Program-made: the position numbers and the translations under genes | NCBI GenBank assembly: GCA_028641055.1 | Contig: CM054060.1 | Coordinates: 205,182,445-205,246,444 of the forward strand | Origin: Alopecurus myosuroides | Taxonomy: Eukaryota > Streptophyta > Magnoliopsida > Poales > Poaceae | Reading direction: 5' to 3' | DNA: 64,000 bases | The notes under the pieces: generated by a model | The model's database searches: none | What the model was told of the DNA's origin: nothing | The model's input: the letters and a program-made list of their open reading frames with translations, nothing else | Part shown: in pieces, positions 46,543 to 57,945 of the stretch | Numbering within the stretch: position 1 is the stretch's first letter | Layout: each line of letters starts with the position of its first letter

Positions 46543-47808
46543 AGATTAATGTGTTAGTGAAAACAAATATATGGGATGTGGTGTTCTCTCACAACTCACT
46601 CAAAACAGCAAAGCAATGAGGTTAACTTACTGTTCCAAAGTGAATAGCAATACTTACCACAAGTAAACAACACTACTATGACTTGGTGTGAATAAAAGAA
46701 TATCCAGGGATTTTAGCTAACACAAAGCAAAGCAGGATATATAGTGGGGCTTGGTATGGATACCTAACAACACCAATAACAAGTCCTATTTGCTGTTTGT
46801 GATGACAGAAAAGTAGCACCTAGGAAAACACACACCAAAGTGGAGACAAATGTGGCAATGCAATTATATGGATGGAAATATTGCAATGCTCTCGAAAGAC
46901 AATAGCTATGCTCCAAAATATCACAGGCACAAGATTGCTCAATGGAAAGTGTCAATATAGTAGTGATGAAAACAATTCAAATAAAAATATAGCAATGTAT
47001 CTCAAGGCCTTTTTCTCTTTTCACAATTCTCTTTTTCTATTTTCTGTTTTTATCTTTTTTTTTATACTTTTATAACTGGACAAAACTAGCTAGGAGCAAA
47101 AATAAGCACACAATTATCAATGTGACACAATGTATGTGATAATGAGCAGCCTGGAGTGAGCAATAAGTAGCTATTATTTTTGGGAAAGATACCTATATGT
47201 TGCTGTAGAGGGGCTGTGTCTAAGGCTCACAATGATAGGAAAAGAAAACCTAAAGAAAGTGGCAAATAAATCTAAACCGAAAAATAAATAAGGAGAAAAG
47301 AAACACTCACGGCAGAAAAACGTACCACGGCAGAGAAAACAACCGATTCGTTGTCGCGGCAGCGTGCAGGTGCAGCGAACAGGCCACCGCTGAGTGCGCG
47401 CAAAAGACCAGACACTGTCTAGGGTCGGGCGCGAGGCAACAGCTGCGGGTCGCGGCAGGATTTTCGACGCGCGGCAGAGATTCTGTGCGATTCTGTGCCG
47501 CGGCAGGAAACCGAAAGCAACTCAAATTGAGTAGAACTTTGGATCGGAAGGGAGTTTTTGGGTGAAAGTTTGTGGACACGATTGGGATAACTTGAAGAAC
47601 ACTTAGAACCCTAAACCTAGACCAAAAAAAAAGGACTCAAAAGGAGAAAAGGAACACGAAAATCAACCACAAAACAACAACTAAAACTTGATAAAAGTGA
47701 TGATCTAAGGCTATGGCTCGAACTAATCCTATTTTTTGGGGCTTTTTCTGTGGGTAGGTAATGAAAACAAGAACTAATCTACTAGATCACGATAGCTCAC
47801 CGAGTTAA
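46543..47808 (-). other. CRM 5' untranslated leader
   Basis: No coding frame. Between the primer site and the gag ATG, as in other CRM elements with a long leader. Contains GC-rich stretches (about 47300-47510) and A/T-rich ones. Confidence 0.6.
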
Positions 47809-47826
47809 CCTGTAAATTTGATACCA
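47809..47826 (-). other. CRM primer binding site
   Basis: The minus strand reads TGGTATCAAATTTACAGG starting three bases after the LTR end. The first eight bases fit the 3' end of plant initiator-methionine tRNA, the primer of chromoviruses. The remainder has drifted or never matched. Confidence 0.7.
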
Positions 47827-47829
47827 AGA

Positions 47830-48765
47830 TGATAAGGGGTTGCCCGATCTTCTCGATGAACTCACACGATAACTAGGATCTGATAATTGTGTCTCTCCAC
47901 GAACTCTCCGGCTAATTCCTGATGCCAATTGTAGCAGCAACCAATCCCTTGGATATTCGTAAATCCACACACTTGCATGAGCAGCCACTGACTACTAGTG
48001 GTCCTGTATCAACTGATTCCCAGTGGAATAGCAGATAACACGCAAAACTTGCAATATGATCAATTCCTGATGAATGCTTCAAGCAGTCAACAATGGAGTC
48101 TAGGGTTTATGAATAAAATTAGTCTGAACCTCTCACACGCAGGTGAAGAGGTATATATGAGAGGAGGGGGTGCGGCCACAACTAGCCTTGCGCAAGCACC
48201 AACCCGTAACCTGACTAGGACTCGAGCCTAAAGTGGTTTGGACTCGGACTAGGGATACAAACCGACCCAATACAAGGGGGTGCGGCCAACTAGGCATACA
48301 AGCCTTTATTCACCACGCATGGGACACCCTAGGACATGTCCTTGGTGCCCCATAAGCCTAATGCGCATCACACAATAATAATTGATGAAAACACCCTAAG
48401 ACATGTCCTTGGTGCTCCCATCTCCATCATGTTTAACTCCCGGCTTCTCCTCCTTGTGTGTGCTGCCATGATCATATGTCTCCTTGTATTCTCCCATGTT
48501 TGGCTCCATGGCTCCATGCTCCTTGCCTCCAATAATGCTTGTGTTATCAATAACCTGAATCATACACAAATGCAGGGATTTAGGTAGTATAAAATTCTCA
48601 TAAGAACAAACATCATAATTTAATAGGAGTGAGTTCACCTGCTGTTCTATTAGTTTTGTTCCTGATCTAGTCATTGAACCAATCCTCACTTCATCTTGTT
48701 TCTCTTGAACAACAACATCATCATCAATAGGAGGAATAACAAATGTACTAGGGATGTCCTCATCA
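47830..48765 (-). repeat. CRM 5' LTR
   Basis: 936 bp. Plus-strand ends TGATAAGGGG and GATGTCCTCATCA. The tail of the pol frame is present here too (48396-48689) because it is LTR-encoded. That frame is a copy, not a gene. Confidence 0.93.
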
Positions 48766-48770
48766 CTTCT

Positions 48771-49150
48771 TCTGGCTCAACACAGCGTTGGAGTAAACCG
48801 GTAGAACTTCTCTTGTGCAGCTCTTTATTGATGATGGTGTAGCCCTTGGATCTTCTTTGTATCTGCCTGGCTGTGACCTCGTCACTCGGCAAAGTGCCAT
48901 CCATCAGAAAGGATAATATGGGCAAAGCCCAACTTGGTGTCTCCCGAATATGAAACACTGGTTTGTCCACTTCCATTGGATCAGCTGCCATGACTTGCTC
49001 TGAGTTAGAGACGAGTCCCCAAGTACTGATAAATGATCCCTTCGATGAATGTGACAGTCCCCGGGTTTGCCGAGGCAGTCCGCGGGTTGGATGGAGCAGT
49101 CCCCGGGTTCTCCTTAGAGCACTCCCAGTCAATCTCCATGGGAACAACTT
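48771..49150 (-). pseudogene. Element C linker to integrase and first part of the zinc finger
   Basis: The minus-strand frame from about 49010 to 48771 reads PMEVDKPVFHIRETPSWALP, ARQIQRRSKGYTIIN and GLLQRCVEPEE, matching GILQRCVSPEEGRQILQEIH in A at about 1921. It ends at the CRM target site and resumes at 34857. The preceding RNase H frame is shifted relative to it near 49,040. A short repeat (CCCCGGGTTTGCCGAGGCAGTCCGCGGGTT and relatives, 49060-49110) has expanded here. Confidence 0.8.
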
Positions 49151-49850
49151 CTGAGTCCGGCAGATCCGGGATGAATATGGAATCCAAGTTGGGGGATGGC
49201 TTGATAGAGGGCTTCCTAAAATGTTCTAGAGCAATCCCAGGCGGGATAAACTGCCGAGAAGATCCCAACTTGGATAGAGCGTCCGCTGCATCATTCTCAG
49301 CTTGGTGGATGTGATGGAACTCACACCCATCGAAGAATCCGGTCATATTCTGGACGAGGAACCCATAGGATGCCATGTTGGCATCCAACGCATCCCAAGT
49401 CCCCGAGACCTGTTGAACCACCAGGTATGAGTCACCATAGCATACAATCCGCCGGATTCCAATCTCCTTGGATACTTTCAGCCCATGGACCAATGCCTCA
49501 TACTCGGCAACATTATTGGATGCCGGGAAGTGAGTCTGAAGCACATAATTGAGCTGGTCCCGCTTGGGTGAGGTGAGTACAACACCAGCACCGAGTCCGT
49601 CTTTTACCTTGGAGCAATCGAAATGCATTCTCCAGAAATTTGTTTCCGGCAAGGGAGGCTCATATTGCATTTCGGCCCAGTCAACAAAGAAATCCGCCAG
49701 GGCTTGGGATTTGATGGCTTCTCTTCTTGCATACAACAGGGTGTATGCAGCTAGCTCAATTGCCCACTTGGCCACCCGGCCACTTGCATCCTTGTTGCCC
49801 ATGATCTCCGAGATGGGAGCAGTGCTCACCACTGTAATTGGATGCTCCTA
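49005..49850 (-). pseudogene. Element C RNase H
   Basis: The RT-to-RNase H join is broken by TAG (49848-49850) after KKLKHYF. The homologous residue in A is Q (RKLRHYFQGH). RNase H motifs are FDCSKVKDGLGAGVV (the first catalytic D is kept; C replaces the usual G), ASNNVAEYEALVHGLK with the catalytic E, VCYGDSYLVVQQVSG and ENDAADALSKLGSS. The domain is the plant-type archaeal-like copy seen in Tat elements as the functional one. Confidence 0.85.
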
Positions 49851-50996
49851 GAAATAGTGCTTGAGCTTCTTGGTACCCAGGTAAACCCCATAAGTCATCT
49901 TCTGGTAGTGCGGATAGTTTTGCTTGGAGCTGGACAACACTTCACTCAGATAATAGACCGGCTTCTGCACCGACTTGCCTTCTTCTTCTCGCTCCACAAC
50001 CACCACCACGCTCACAACCCGGTTGGGGGCTCCAATATAGAGCAGCATTGGCTCTTTTGGAAGTGGGGATGCTAGGATAGGAGTGCTGCCTAGCATGGTC
50101 TTGAGCTCTTTGAATGCCACATCAGCTTGTGGGGTTGAGACAAACTTGTCACTTTTCTTCATGAGCTGATAGAGAGGCAAGGCCTTCTCGCCCATTCTGC
50201 CCAGGAACCGACTAAGGGACGCCAGGCACCCGATGAACTTCTGCACATCCTTCAATGACCTCGGCAATGACATGCTATCTATAGCTTTTATCTTTGAAGG
50301 ATTTGCCTCAATGCCCCGACTGGATACCAGGAAGCCGAGTAGCTTGCCAGCCGGGACACCAAATGTGCACTTGGTTGGGTTCAACTTCATCCTGTATTTG
50401 CGCAAGCTGGCAAATGTTTCCTCAATATCGCTCAGCAGAGTGTGTTTTTCTATTGTTTTGATGACAATGTCATCCACATACACCTGCAAACTTTTGTCGA
50501 TCTGCTCATGCAGGCATTTCTGCATGCATCTCTGATAAGTGGCCCCAGCATTCCGCAAGCCAAAACACATAAAACGATAGCAATAAGCCCCGTACGGGGT
50601 AATTAAAGCAGTCTTTATTTGATCAGCCGGATTTAAAGGGATCTGGTGAAAACCAGGGTAGACATCAATGAAAGACAAAAGCTCGCACCCGGCAGTGGAA
50701 TCAATCACCTGGTCTATCCGGTGTAGCGGGAACGGGTCCTTGGGGAAGGCCTTGTTTAGGTCGGTGTAGTCCACGCACATGCACCACACCACAACAACCA
50801 TGGGGTCATCCTTCTTCTTCTCCACCATGACCGGATTGGCCAGCCAATCCGGATGCAGCACCTCCATGACAAATCCACTTTCTAACAGCCTTGTGATCTC
50901 ATCACCAATAAATTTCCTCCTTTCAGCCGCAAAGCGGCGCATAGCTTGCTTCACCGGCTTGGCATCCGGCCGCACATGTAAAGAGTGCTCAACCAT
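49851..50996 (-). pseudogene. Element C reverse transcriptase
   Basis: An open stretch read on minus: CVDYTDLNKAFPKDPFPL, FIDVYPGFHQIPLNPADQ, FGLRNAGATYQRCMQKCL, YVDD (50469-50480), LLGFLVSSRGIEANPSKI, and the connection region KPVYYLSEVLSSSKQNYPHY. An insertion of several residues (DDPMVVVVWC) lies before MCVDYTDLN. Bounded by TAG at 51081-51083 upstream and TAG at 49848-49850 downstream, so not functional as it stands. Confidence 0.9.
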
Positions 50997-51080
50997 CTCC
51001 CTCGGGACACCCGACAGGTCCTGATTGGACCATGCAAAGACATCCCGATTCTCATGGAGGAAGTGGATGAGCTCGCTTTC

Positions 51081-51827
51081 CTATTTCTCCTCCAGTCCTG
51101 CGCCAATGATGGCCGCACGCTCCGGGAACTCCGGGTCAATCTGCACCTTCTTGGTCTCTTGGGATGCCTGGAATGTGGCTCCATGCTGAGAGCTCAGCAT
51201 GCCAGGCATACCGAGTTGAGCTGCCTGTGCCAGTGCCACCACCTCATGTATCTTCTTCTTCTCGGCAACAATGACCATGGACTCAGCAAGCCGAGATCCA
51301 ACAGATGCACAGTCCAAGGAGCGCTTGTAATCACCCGAGATGGTGATGATGCCATTGGGACCGGGAAGCTTCATCTTCAGATAGGCCGCATGACTTGAAG
51401 CCATGAACTTGGTCAGAGCAGGTCTACCGAGCAGAGCATGATATGGGCTCTGAAGATCAACCACCTCAAACTGTAGGCACTCGGTCCGACAGTTGTCCCT
51501 CGTGCCGAACAACACATCAATCCATATCCGGCCAATTGGAGCACAAGGCACCCCAAGCACAATGCCATGGAATGTAGTCCGACTGGGTAGCAGCATGTTC
51601 TCGGCAATGCCGAGCTTCTCCATGGTATCTCGGTACATGATGTTGATGCTGCTCCCGTTGTCGATCAGCACCTTGGTGAACTTCACATTCTTCTTGGTCC
51701 CCAAGAAAGTAGGGTCCACCACCAGAGCATATGTACCCGGGTTGGGAATTATCTTGGGATGATCATCTCTGGACCAGACTATGTCCTGGTCACACCAATG
51801 CATGTAATCCGGCACCACCGGCATCAC
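51081..51827 (-). pseudogene. Element C aspartic protease
   Basis: Active-site region VLIDNGSSINIMYRDTMEKL (N at the position normally G; B has VLMDGGSSINI), then TFHGIVLG, YHALLGRPALTKFMASS and LKMKLPGPNGIITI. The frame ends at TAG after GLEEK. Element B has TAG at the same place after MTDK. A one-base shift at about 51830 separates it from Gag. Confidence 0.88.
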
Positions 51828-51830
51828 ATC

Positions 51831-54531
51831 GTTTTACCTCCAATGCGCACCTGCGCTGGCTCTGCTTGTCATCCGGCTCGGTGGTGAACACCATGTAGCT
51901 CTCATGATGCTCTTGGTACTGGTTCTGGTCTCCACCACCACCATTGTTGTTGTTGTTCTGGTTGGCATTGTTGTTGTTGCGATTGTTGTTGCGGTTGTTG
52001 TTGTTGTAGTTGTTTTTGGCTCCCTGCGACACTTGATTCACATGTTCCCTCCTCTGGTTCTCGGCCGGCCTGGGTGCAGCTGCCCGAATAGGCTGCACAC
52101 TGGAGTCCGAGAGCGGAAGAGGAGGAGGAGGCAGCTGACCAAAGCCCTCGCTCTTGATCCGGTCCCACCAGCTGCACTGCCGGGTAGTATGGTTGGCTGG
52201 CCTACTCGAATGCCGAGTATGAAAGCTGCACGGCCCATCCTTCATGTTCTCAAAGACAATCCTCAGAGGATCTCCGGACTCCTGGGGGGCATTGTTCTGC
52301 TGAGGAGCATTGTACTGCTTCTTGAAGTTCTGGCCCTAAGTCTGGTTTTGCCCGTACTGGGCTCCAACAGTTTTTTGCCTCTGGCTGCTCCCGTCAGCAG
52401 CGCGATCCTGAGTAACAGCAGACCCATGGTCTGATCCATAGCAGATATCCGGACGATCTTCTCTTCTCTTGTTGTGGAAATCTTGGCGGTCATTGCGCCG
52501 GGCTCTATCATGGTGTCTTCTCTTCGGCTCAAAAGAATCGAGCAGAGGCTGAGTAGGGTCGCCGAGAGCATACATGTCTGCAATCTTGATTGTCTCGGCG
52601 AGGGTACTCGGCATCTCCCTTTGCAATTTCTGCCACAACATGCTGCCATGTCGGCAGCCTTGAGCAAACCAGGCCATGGCCTGTGACTCATTCACACCCT
52701 CACAGGTGTTCCTCAGAGTGCTCCACCGAGTAAGATACTCGCGGTCAGTCTCCTCTTCTCTATGCTTGCACGCCGAGAGCTGTTGTGGCCGGTTTGGCCT
52801 CTTGTAAGTGCTGGTGAAGTTGATGATGAAGGCTTCCGAGAAGTCAAGCGAGCAGTTGACACTATCTGGGGCACGTACCTCACAGCCCATTTCCGGTTAC
52901 CGCCGGCTAATACACAGCAGTGACATAATCATTCAGCCAGTCCTCTGGCTTGGTGCTTCCATCATATGTCTTGGTCCCCCTGTCCAACTGGAACTTGGCC
53001 ACTGCCGGCTCCCCATGATCCTGGGACCAAAACAACTTGGCCTGGGTGGGCCCCTTGCTTCTATCTCTTCGGACCGGTAGATCCGGTCCAGCTTGTACCT
53101 TGCATCGCTTGGCTCCAACATCCTTGATCCCAATCGAGCAGCGAGATCTCTTGGGTCGGCGTACCCGGCTTGCTCCATTGCCGAGTACCCGTCATTGTAG
53201 CGGTCTTGGTACACAAGACCGGGTTGAACAATCGGGTTGACCACCGCAGCAACTGCTCGTGGCTGAGCAACCTGCTGAACCGGGTTGACAACATGATGCC
53301 GAGATGGACCATCTCGGTTTCCTCCTTGCCCTTCTTGGTGAACTCGCGCGGCCTGGTGGCCAGTACGTGTGGCATTGTGTTTCTGACCGGGCTACCGCTC
53401 TATAGCGTGCTGTTTTCCAGCGACAGCCGGATCGTACACCTGCATCTGTTTGATCTTCCCAGAGTTTACACTTGGGGCCCTCTCACCACCGGGAAGCGGT
53501 GAAGAAGCCTGCTTTCCGGATCTTTCCCCATGCGACTGAACAACATGGGACGCACCAGCTCCCGGATTAGCTTTCCGGAAAGCCTCATTCTGCCTACCAG
53601 CTTCCAGAACAAGCTCATTGAGCCGGTCCTGCTGCCTATCACGAGCCTCGCCAGTCAAGTTCGGCAACTCGGCAGCAACTGCCTCTGCAGCTTTAAGTGT
53701 TTTGGTAGGGGAGCTATATTTTGGCCTACCAGCAGAAGTCATACTACCATATTTGCTAGCGGCTTTACCATCTCTAGCTAGCTCAGCACGTAGGTTGCGA
53801 CGAATAATTCCTATCTTTCTTGGATTTCTAGATAAAGGAGTAAAACCATGGGATCTATTGTACTCATTTTGATCCAGGTTGAGCTCAAGCCTAACCTTTT
53901 CCAGCTCCTGGGCCTCCTGAAGCAAGGCCTGGCGCTGCTGCTCGAGCTGCGCCCTCACCACCGCCAGATCTGCGTCCGCAGCAAGAGGCATGCCCAGATG
54001 CTCGACGACACCGGAACGAGCCGCCGGTATCACAGTTGATGTAGAAGGGTCCTTGTAGCCCGGCTGGTTCTGAGGCCGGTCGTAGGGCTTGTGGCTCGGG
54101 CGAGCAGCCAGCTCGTCGACGACTTTGGGCGCAGAGGGCGCGCCTTTCCCGGCATCAATAGCCGGGCCAGTCATCATCACCTCCACGCTGCCCGCAGAGC
54201 GGCCGGATGGCTGCCCGCGGACGGCGATAACGGCAGGAGGGTACTCAGCAACGAGCACCACCTCTGGGTACTCGCGGATGACGGTGGTCGCGACGTACAC
54301 CAAATGTGCATCGAAGGAGATGATGGAGCCGCCTGCAGGCACGGGCCTGCCGCCGAAGTCACCAGCTTTGTCGGAGATGAAGTCGAGGGAGCCGAATCCG
54401 TGGAAAAGGCCACAGACCACGCGCGACCCCAAACGAGAAACGGGTCCCGTCCGGATAGAAACCCCAGCCAGCGCCGCTGCTGGCCCCACGGTGGGTGCCA
54501 ACTGTCGTGGATGTGAAAAGATAGATGCCAT
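51831..54531 (-). pseudogene. Element C Gag, starting in the LTR
   Basis: The frame from ATG 54531, inside the LTR end, is MASIFSHPRQLAPTVGP, passing through the primer site. The N-terminal region is followed by a coiled coil (ADLAVVRAQLEQQRQALLQE), a Lys/Arg-rich part, then stops at 53392 and near 52930. The gag domain is at 52600-52850 (FSEAFIINFTSTYKRP, REYLTRWSTLRNTC, AMAWFAQGCRHGSMLW). A knuckle-like CSFHTRHSSRPANHTTRQC is at about 52180. An Asn-rich tract (51950-52015, AAC repeats) follows, and then the frame shifts into protease. Stops make it inactive. Confidence 0.85.
54483..54500 (-). other. Element C primer binding site
   Basis: Minus strand TGGCACCCACCGTGGGGC, two bases inside the LTR end. 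One base differs from B's site (TGGCGCCCACCGTGGGGC). Confidence 0.88.
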
Positions 54532-55405
54532 AGGATGGCTAAAGTTGGGGCCGATGGACGCTGTAGGTATCCGGGGAGGGATCACACGCCTAGATGGCGC
54601 TCTCAGAACACTGCAAAGACAACAATCTACCCAGGTTCGGGACCCTCGTGTGGAGGTAACACCCCTACTCCTGCCTTTCTCTCTGTATTAAGCTCTGCCG
54701 AGTACATGAGTTCCTCTATCTCTTTCTATCTGTCTCTCTCTGTGAGTAGCAAGCCTCGTAATAAATGAGCAAGTGAGCAACGTCGTGCCGCGTCCCTCGC
54801 GTAGGAGAGGGTAGGCCACCTTATATACCGGTGGCCAACCACTATTCTATGAATAAAAGGAAAGAGTAGACAACTCCACTGTGCCGCTGTGCACGCATCT
54901 GCGCACGCCTCCGTGTCTCCGCTGACAGCGTCGCCGAAAGTCTCCGCGGTAGGCCGCTGACATGTCTTGTCCACCTTGTCAGTCTCTTACGGTAGGCCAC
55001 TGACATGTCCTGTCCCCCTTGTCAGTGATAGGACTTGACAGCTTCCATACCGCACTGTGCCCACGTCTGGATACAGATAACCACGCACCTAGTAAGTTGA
55101 ACCGCATGCCGGTACGTCCCCTGGATACGCGGGATTCACCTCAACGGCTCCATTGACTTTGTGCCCGAGTAGAACAACTTCTCGTCTATTCGGATCACCC
55201 GAGCACTACCCGGCTGATCCAGACCGACACTTGAATCTTCCCTTGGCCTCTTGTGCTTCCTGCCGAATAACCCCAACGGGTACTATCCTACCGGGTAGCA
55301 CCTCTATCCGGCACGTACCAACTCGGTACAGCCTAACTCGGTGAATGATGCCTTGAACTCCATTCTTCACTTATCTTACCCCTACTCGGGGGTAGCCCCC
55401 CGACA
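54503..55405 (-). repeat. Element C 5' LTR
   Basis: 903 bp, plus strand TGTCGTGGATGTGAAAAG to GGGGGTAGCCCCCCGACA. Minus-strand TATA at about 54821-54828 (GGTATATAAGG). The gag start codon lies in its last 30 bases (54529-54531). Confidence 0.93.
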
Positions 55406-55410
55406 TCGTC
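55406..55410. repeat. Target site duplication of element C, right copy (TCGTC)
   Basis: Identical to 26290-26294. Confidence 0.92.
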
Positions 55411-56516
55411 GCCACCCACTCCGTCGACCGTGCTGTCGTCTTCTCCGGGTCAGCCCCCTCCCCTGTCCCGTGTGTTGGTTACATAAATGATTGCAAGTTT
55501 CTGAATATTAGAATGGTTACAGAAATGATTGCAAGTTATGGAAATTATTTTCTATGGTTGCAATATAAAGTGGTTTGAATATATAGTTTTAGATGAAATT
55601 GTAGATGAAATGAATTGCTAGCATGGTGATACACTAGTGTTCTCAGGGTTACACTTGTGTTCTCTGGTTACACTAAATTTAGCATCGTGATAACCCACAT
55701 GTGTTGTTTATCTGAAGCTAGCACCAGTGAATTGCTAGCAGCAGCAAGATCATCTAGTGAAGACCAAATATTGTTTTTTGCTTGCACACAAGTTTTACTT
55801 TCTTGAAATTCTTTGTGCCTCATGTTGTTCAACTGAAGCTAGCAGCAGCAAGACCAAATACTCTTTTTGGTTGTAGAAATACTTCATAGCAGTGTGGCAC
55901 TCTTTCAATCAAAAGTCTTTTTTCTAGATTTCTTTTCACTCATAATTGAAACCAGCACATTACCAACACTGGTAATGATGGATGATCAATTTGTAAGGCA
56001 CACAAATACACATTTTTCTGTACTTGTTAAGCATTGGGCCTGTTGCTAGAATTTTCTTTTTACTGCTGCTCTGTAACTTGCTAGAATTATGTGTTTACTT
56101 GATAATGATGGATGATTAATTATTTGTACTCTTTAACTTGCTAGAATACTATTTTCCACAGCGGTTGACCAGAATTGGGCCCATTGCCCGCTGATGCAGA
56201 TTATTGTTGTTTTTTTAGTGCTGCTGTTGGCTAGAACTGGGCCAGAATCAATGCTGTTGTTGGCAAGAATTGGGCCTGTTATATACTGTTGGCACTCATT
56301 TTTTACTGCTCCCACTGTTAGCCAGAATCAAAACATAATGTGGGTTGGTGTTTTGGGTTTTTTTTGCAAGTACATTGAGTGCCAATGTTTTGCTGGAACG
56401 TTGATTCATTTCTGTTCCAGCAAATTTCTTGCACTCCGACATGACCATTTCTAGGGAAAGGTCATGCCAATTTTTCCTGTGACTAACCTAGATATTTTCT
56501 TTACTGCTAGCTAGGC
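55411..56516. other. Continuation of the element C target: end of GC-rich repeat, then AT-rich non-coding stretch
   Basis: The first 60 bases finish the interrupted tandem unit. The rest is AT-rich with short repeated phrases (GAAGCTAGCAGCAGCAAGACCAAATA and variants at about 55720-55865, GCTAGAATTxxxT and CAGAATTGGGCC variants at 56040-56290). It has the character of an intron or leader of the following CACTA-associated gene. Confidence 0.4.
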
Positions 56517-57945
56517 ATGTTGTCTTTTACGAATCCGACATTATTGGAGCACTACCAACTTATGGCTAGAGAGTCGCATGAGGAGCAGAGGGACAACGAT
56601 GGTGATGATGATAGGAGTGAGCCCCACGATGGTGAGCCCCACGATGATGGGGATGATAGGGGCATCCTCGGCGAGGAAACCACTGATAGTGGCGCCAGGG
56701 ATCTCTCCAAGAGTAGAAACCAGGCAAAAAAAAGCATCGGAAGCGATCTTCGAATAAGGTCGGCACCGTCCAACAAAAAATCACTAAGGTTGACCCTTCT
56801 AATGAAACACTTCTGATGCCTAAGGATCTTGCAAATAGGATTCCTGCAAGTTGCTGCAATCCTTCTGGACATCGTGAATATCAGCGAGCCAACTCTCAAG
56901 AAGAAGCAAAATATGCGCGCCCGATTCATCTCAGGGCTGCACGCACGTACGAGTTCTCTCCTGACTACAACAACAAGAATCTCAAGGGAAACATGGTGAA
57001 CAAACTCGCCCTCACTAGGTCAACCAAAGCCCTGAGCATTTATAAGACTATGGTGAGGGCGATAATTAGGGAAAACACACCGTTTGAAGAGATCCAGCGC
57101 CACTTCCCGCAGATTACACTAGAGGACTTCCGGGTTTCCTAGATAAGGAATCCCTTAAGTTCACTAAGAATCAAACGACCCGGGCGAAGGACCTTGCGTC
57201 GTTAAACATAGGTCACCACAATCTCGCTTTCCATGGTTATGAAAACAAGGAGGATGTTTGGAATCGTGAGGACCAGGCTTATATAGAGAATGGCCTTGAG
57301 AACCCTTATGCCAAGTACACCCATTACCCGGAGTTTTAGAAATTTATGAGGTCCAGGTACAAAAATGAAACACCGACCGTGGAACTTGTCATGGACTCCA
57401 AGGTGATGCAGAATGTTGTTTTGGTCACGGGCGATAGGGTGAAGGATGTTGAGAGACTAGTGGTAAGGACTTTACCATTTCATGCTACTCATCAAGTCCA
57501 TTACAATCTAGTAGCAACCATTTATAAATCGTTCACATTACTTCTGTAGCTAGAAGAACAAAAACTTGAATCTGACTCGTCGCAGGCGTCGACTCCCAAA
57601 GTCCCGTGGGACAAGCCTTTTATCAGGGGGTACAGCAAGGAAAAGAACCAGGATTCGCGGAAAAGGCCGTACTTAGGCCGTATCACCAGCGACAGACCAA
57701 ATAAGAAGCATGCTAAGTATAGCTTGGCTGAGACCAACACTAAGGAGTCGCGAGAGGCGAAGAAGAGCTAGGCGAGGCAGGAGGCGGAGTTTCTCAGGCA
57801 GACGGTAGCGCACTTAGAAGCAACCATGAAGAAGCGGATCGATGAAAGGGTCAGTGCACAAGTCGGGGAAAAGATGAATGCACTCATACCTACCACGGCG
57901 GATAAAACCTATGGTTACTTTGGAGAGGCCGACAGGGGCTGATGC
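56517..57945 (+). pseudogene. CACTA-associated TNPA-like gene, decayed
   Basis: Chained plus-strand frames. An acidic, Asp/His-rich start (56517-56816) is followed by a basic region (RAARTYEFSPDYNNKNLKGN, 56930-57000). A helical segment follows (ALTRSTKALSIYKTMVRAII, EEIQRHFPQITLEDF), then GHHNLAFHGYENKEDVWNRE (about 57215) and YAKYTHYPEF. A Lys/Arg-rich tail with a coiled coil (RQEAEFLRQTVAHLEA) ends near 57945. I recognise the general style of the second gene in grass CACTA elements but no catalytic motif, so the assignment is tentative. Stops at 57144, 57339, 57547 and 57770. Confidence 0.45.

Larger units (their letters stand above)
34858..48765 (-). mobile_element. CRM-lineage (centromeric) chromovirus, Ty3/gypsy, nested in element C
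   Basis: LTRs are 34858-35774 (3' LTR, 917 bp) and 47830-48765 (5' LTR, 936 bp). On the minus strand the LTR begins TGATGAGGACATCCC, the hallmark start of CRM/CRR/Cereba elements, and ends CCCCTTATCA. The primer site TGGTATCA fits initiator-methionine tRNA. The pol reading frame runs into the 3' LTR, as known for CRM elements. RT (YFDD) and integrase sequences are CRM-like ([20 protein letters not shown]). Without the nested 6.1-kb insertion it is about 7.8 kb, the usual CRM size. About 20 substitutions between LTRs (about 2 %) were counted by eye. Confidence 0.93.
26295..55405 (-). mobile_element. Element C: Tat-lineage Ty3/gypsy retrotransposon, minus strand, expanded to 29 kb by nested insertions
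   Basis: LTRs are 26295-27196 (3' LTR) and 54503-55405 (5' LTR), about 902 bp each and roughly 5-6 % different by partial eye count. The target duplication is a perfect TCGTC. In its own direction: 5' LTR, PBS (54483-54500), gag, protease, RT, RNase H, integrase (interrupted by a CRM element at 34858-48765), spacer, an opposite-strand antisense gene (27829-33125), polypurine tract and 3' LTR. Without the CRM insertion it is about 15.2 kb, and all coding parts carry stops or frameshifts. Confidence 0.93.

Noticed and set aside
48396..48689. Frame in the CRM 5' LTR resembling the end of pol
   Set aside because: A copy of the LTR-encoded pol tail, not an independent gene.
51904..52434. 176-codon plus-strand frame with a Val-rich start
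   Set aside because: Complement of the Asn-rich AAC tract of gag. The hydrophobic start is an artefact of reading GTT repeats.
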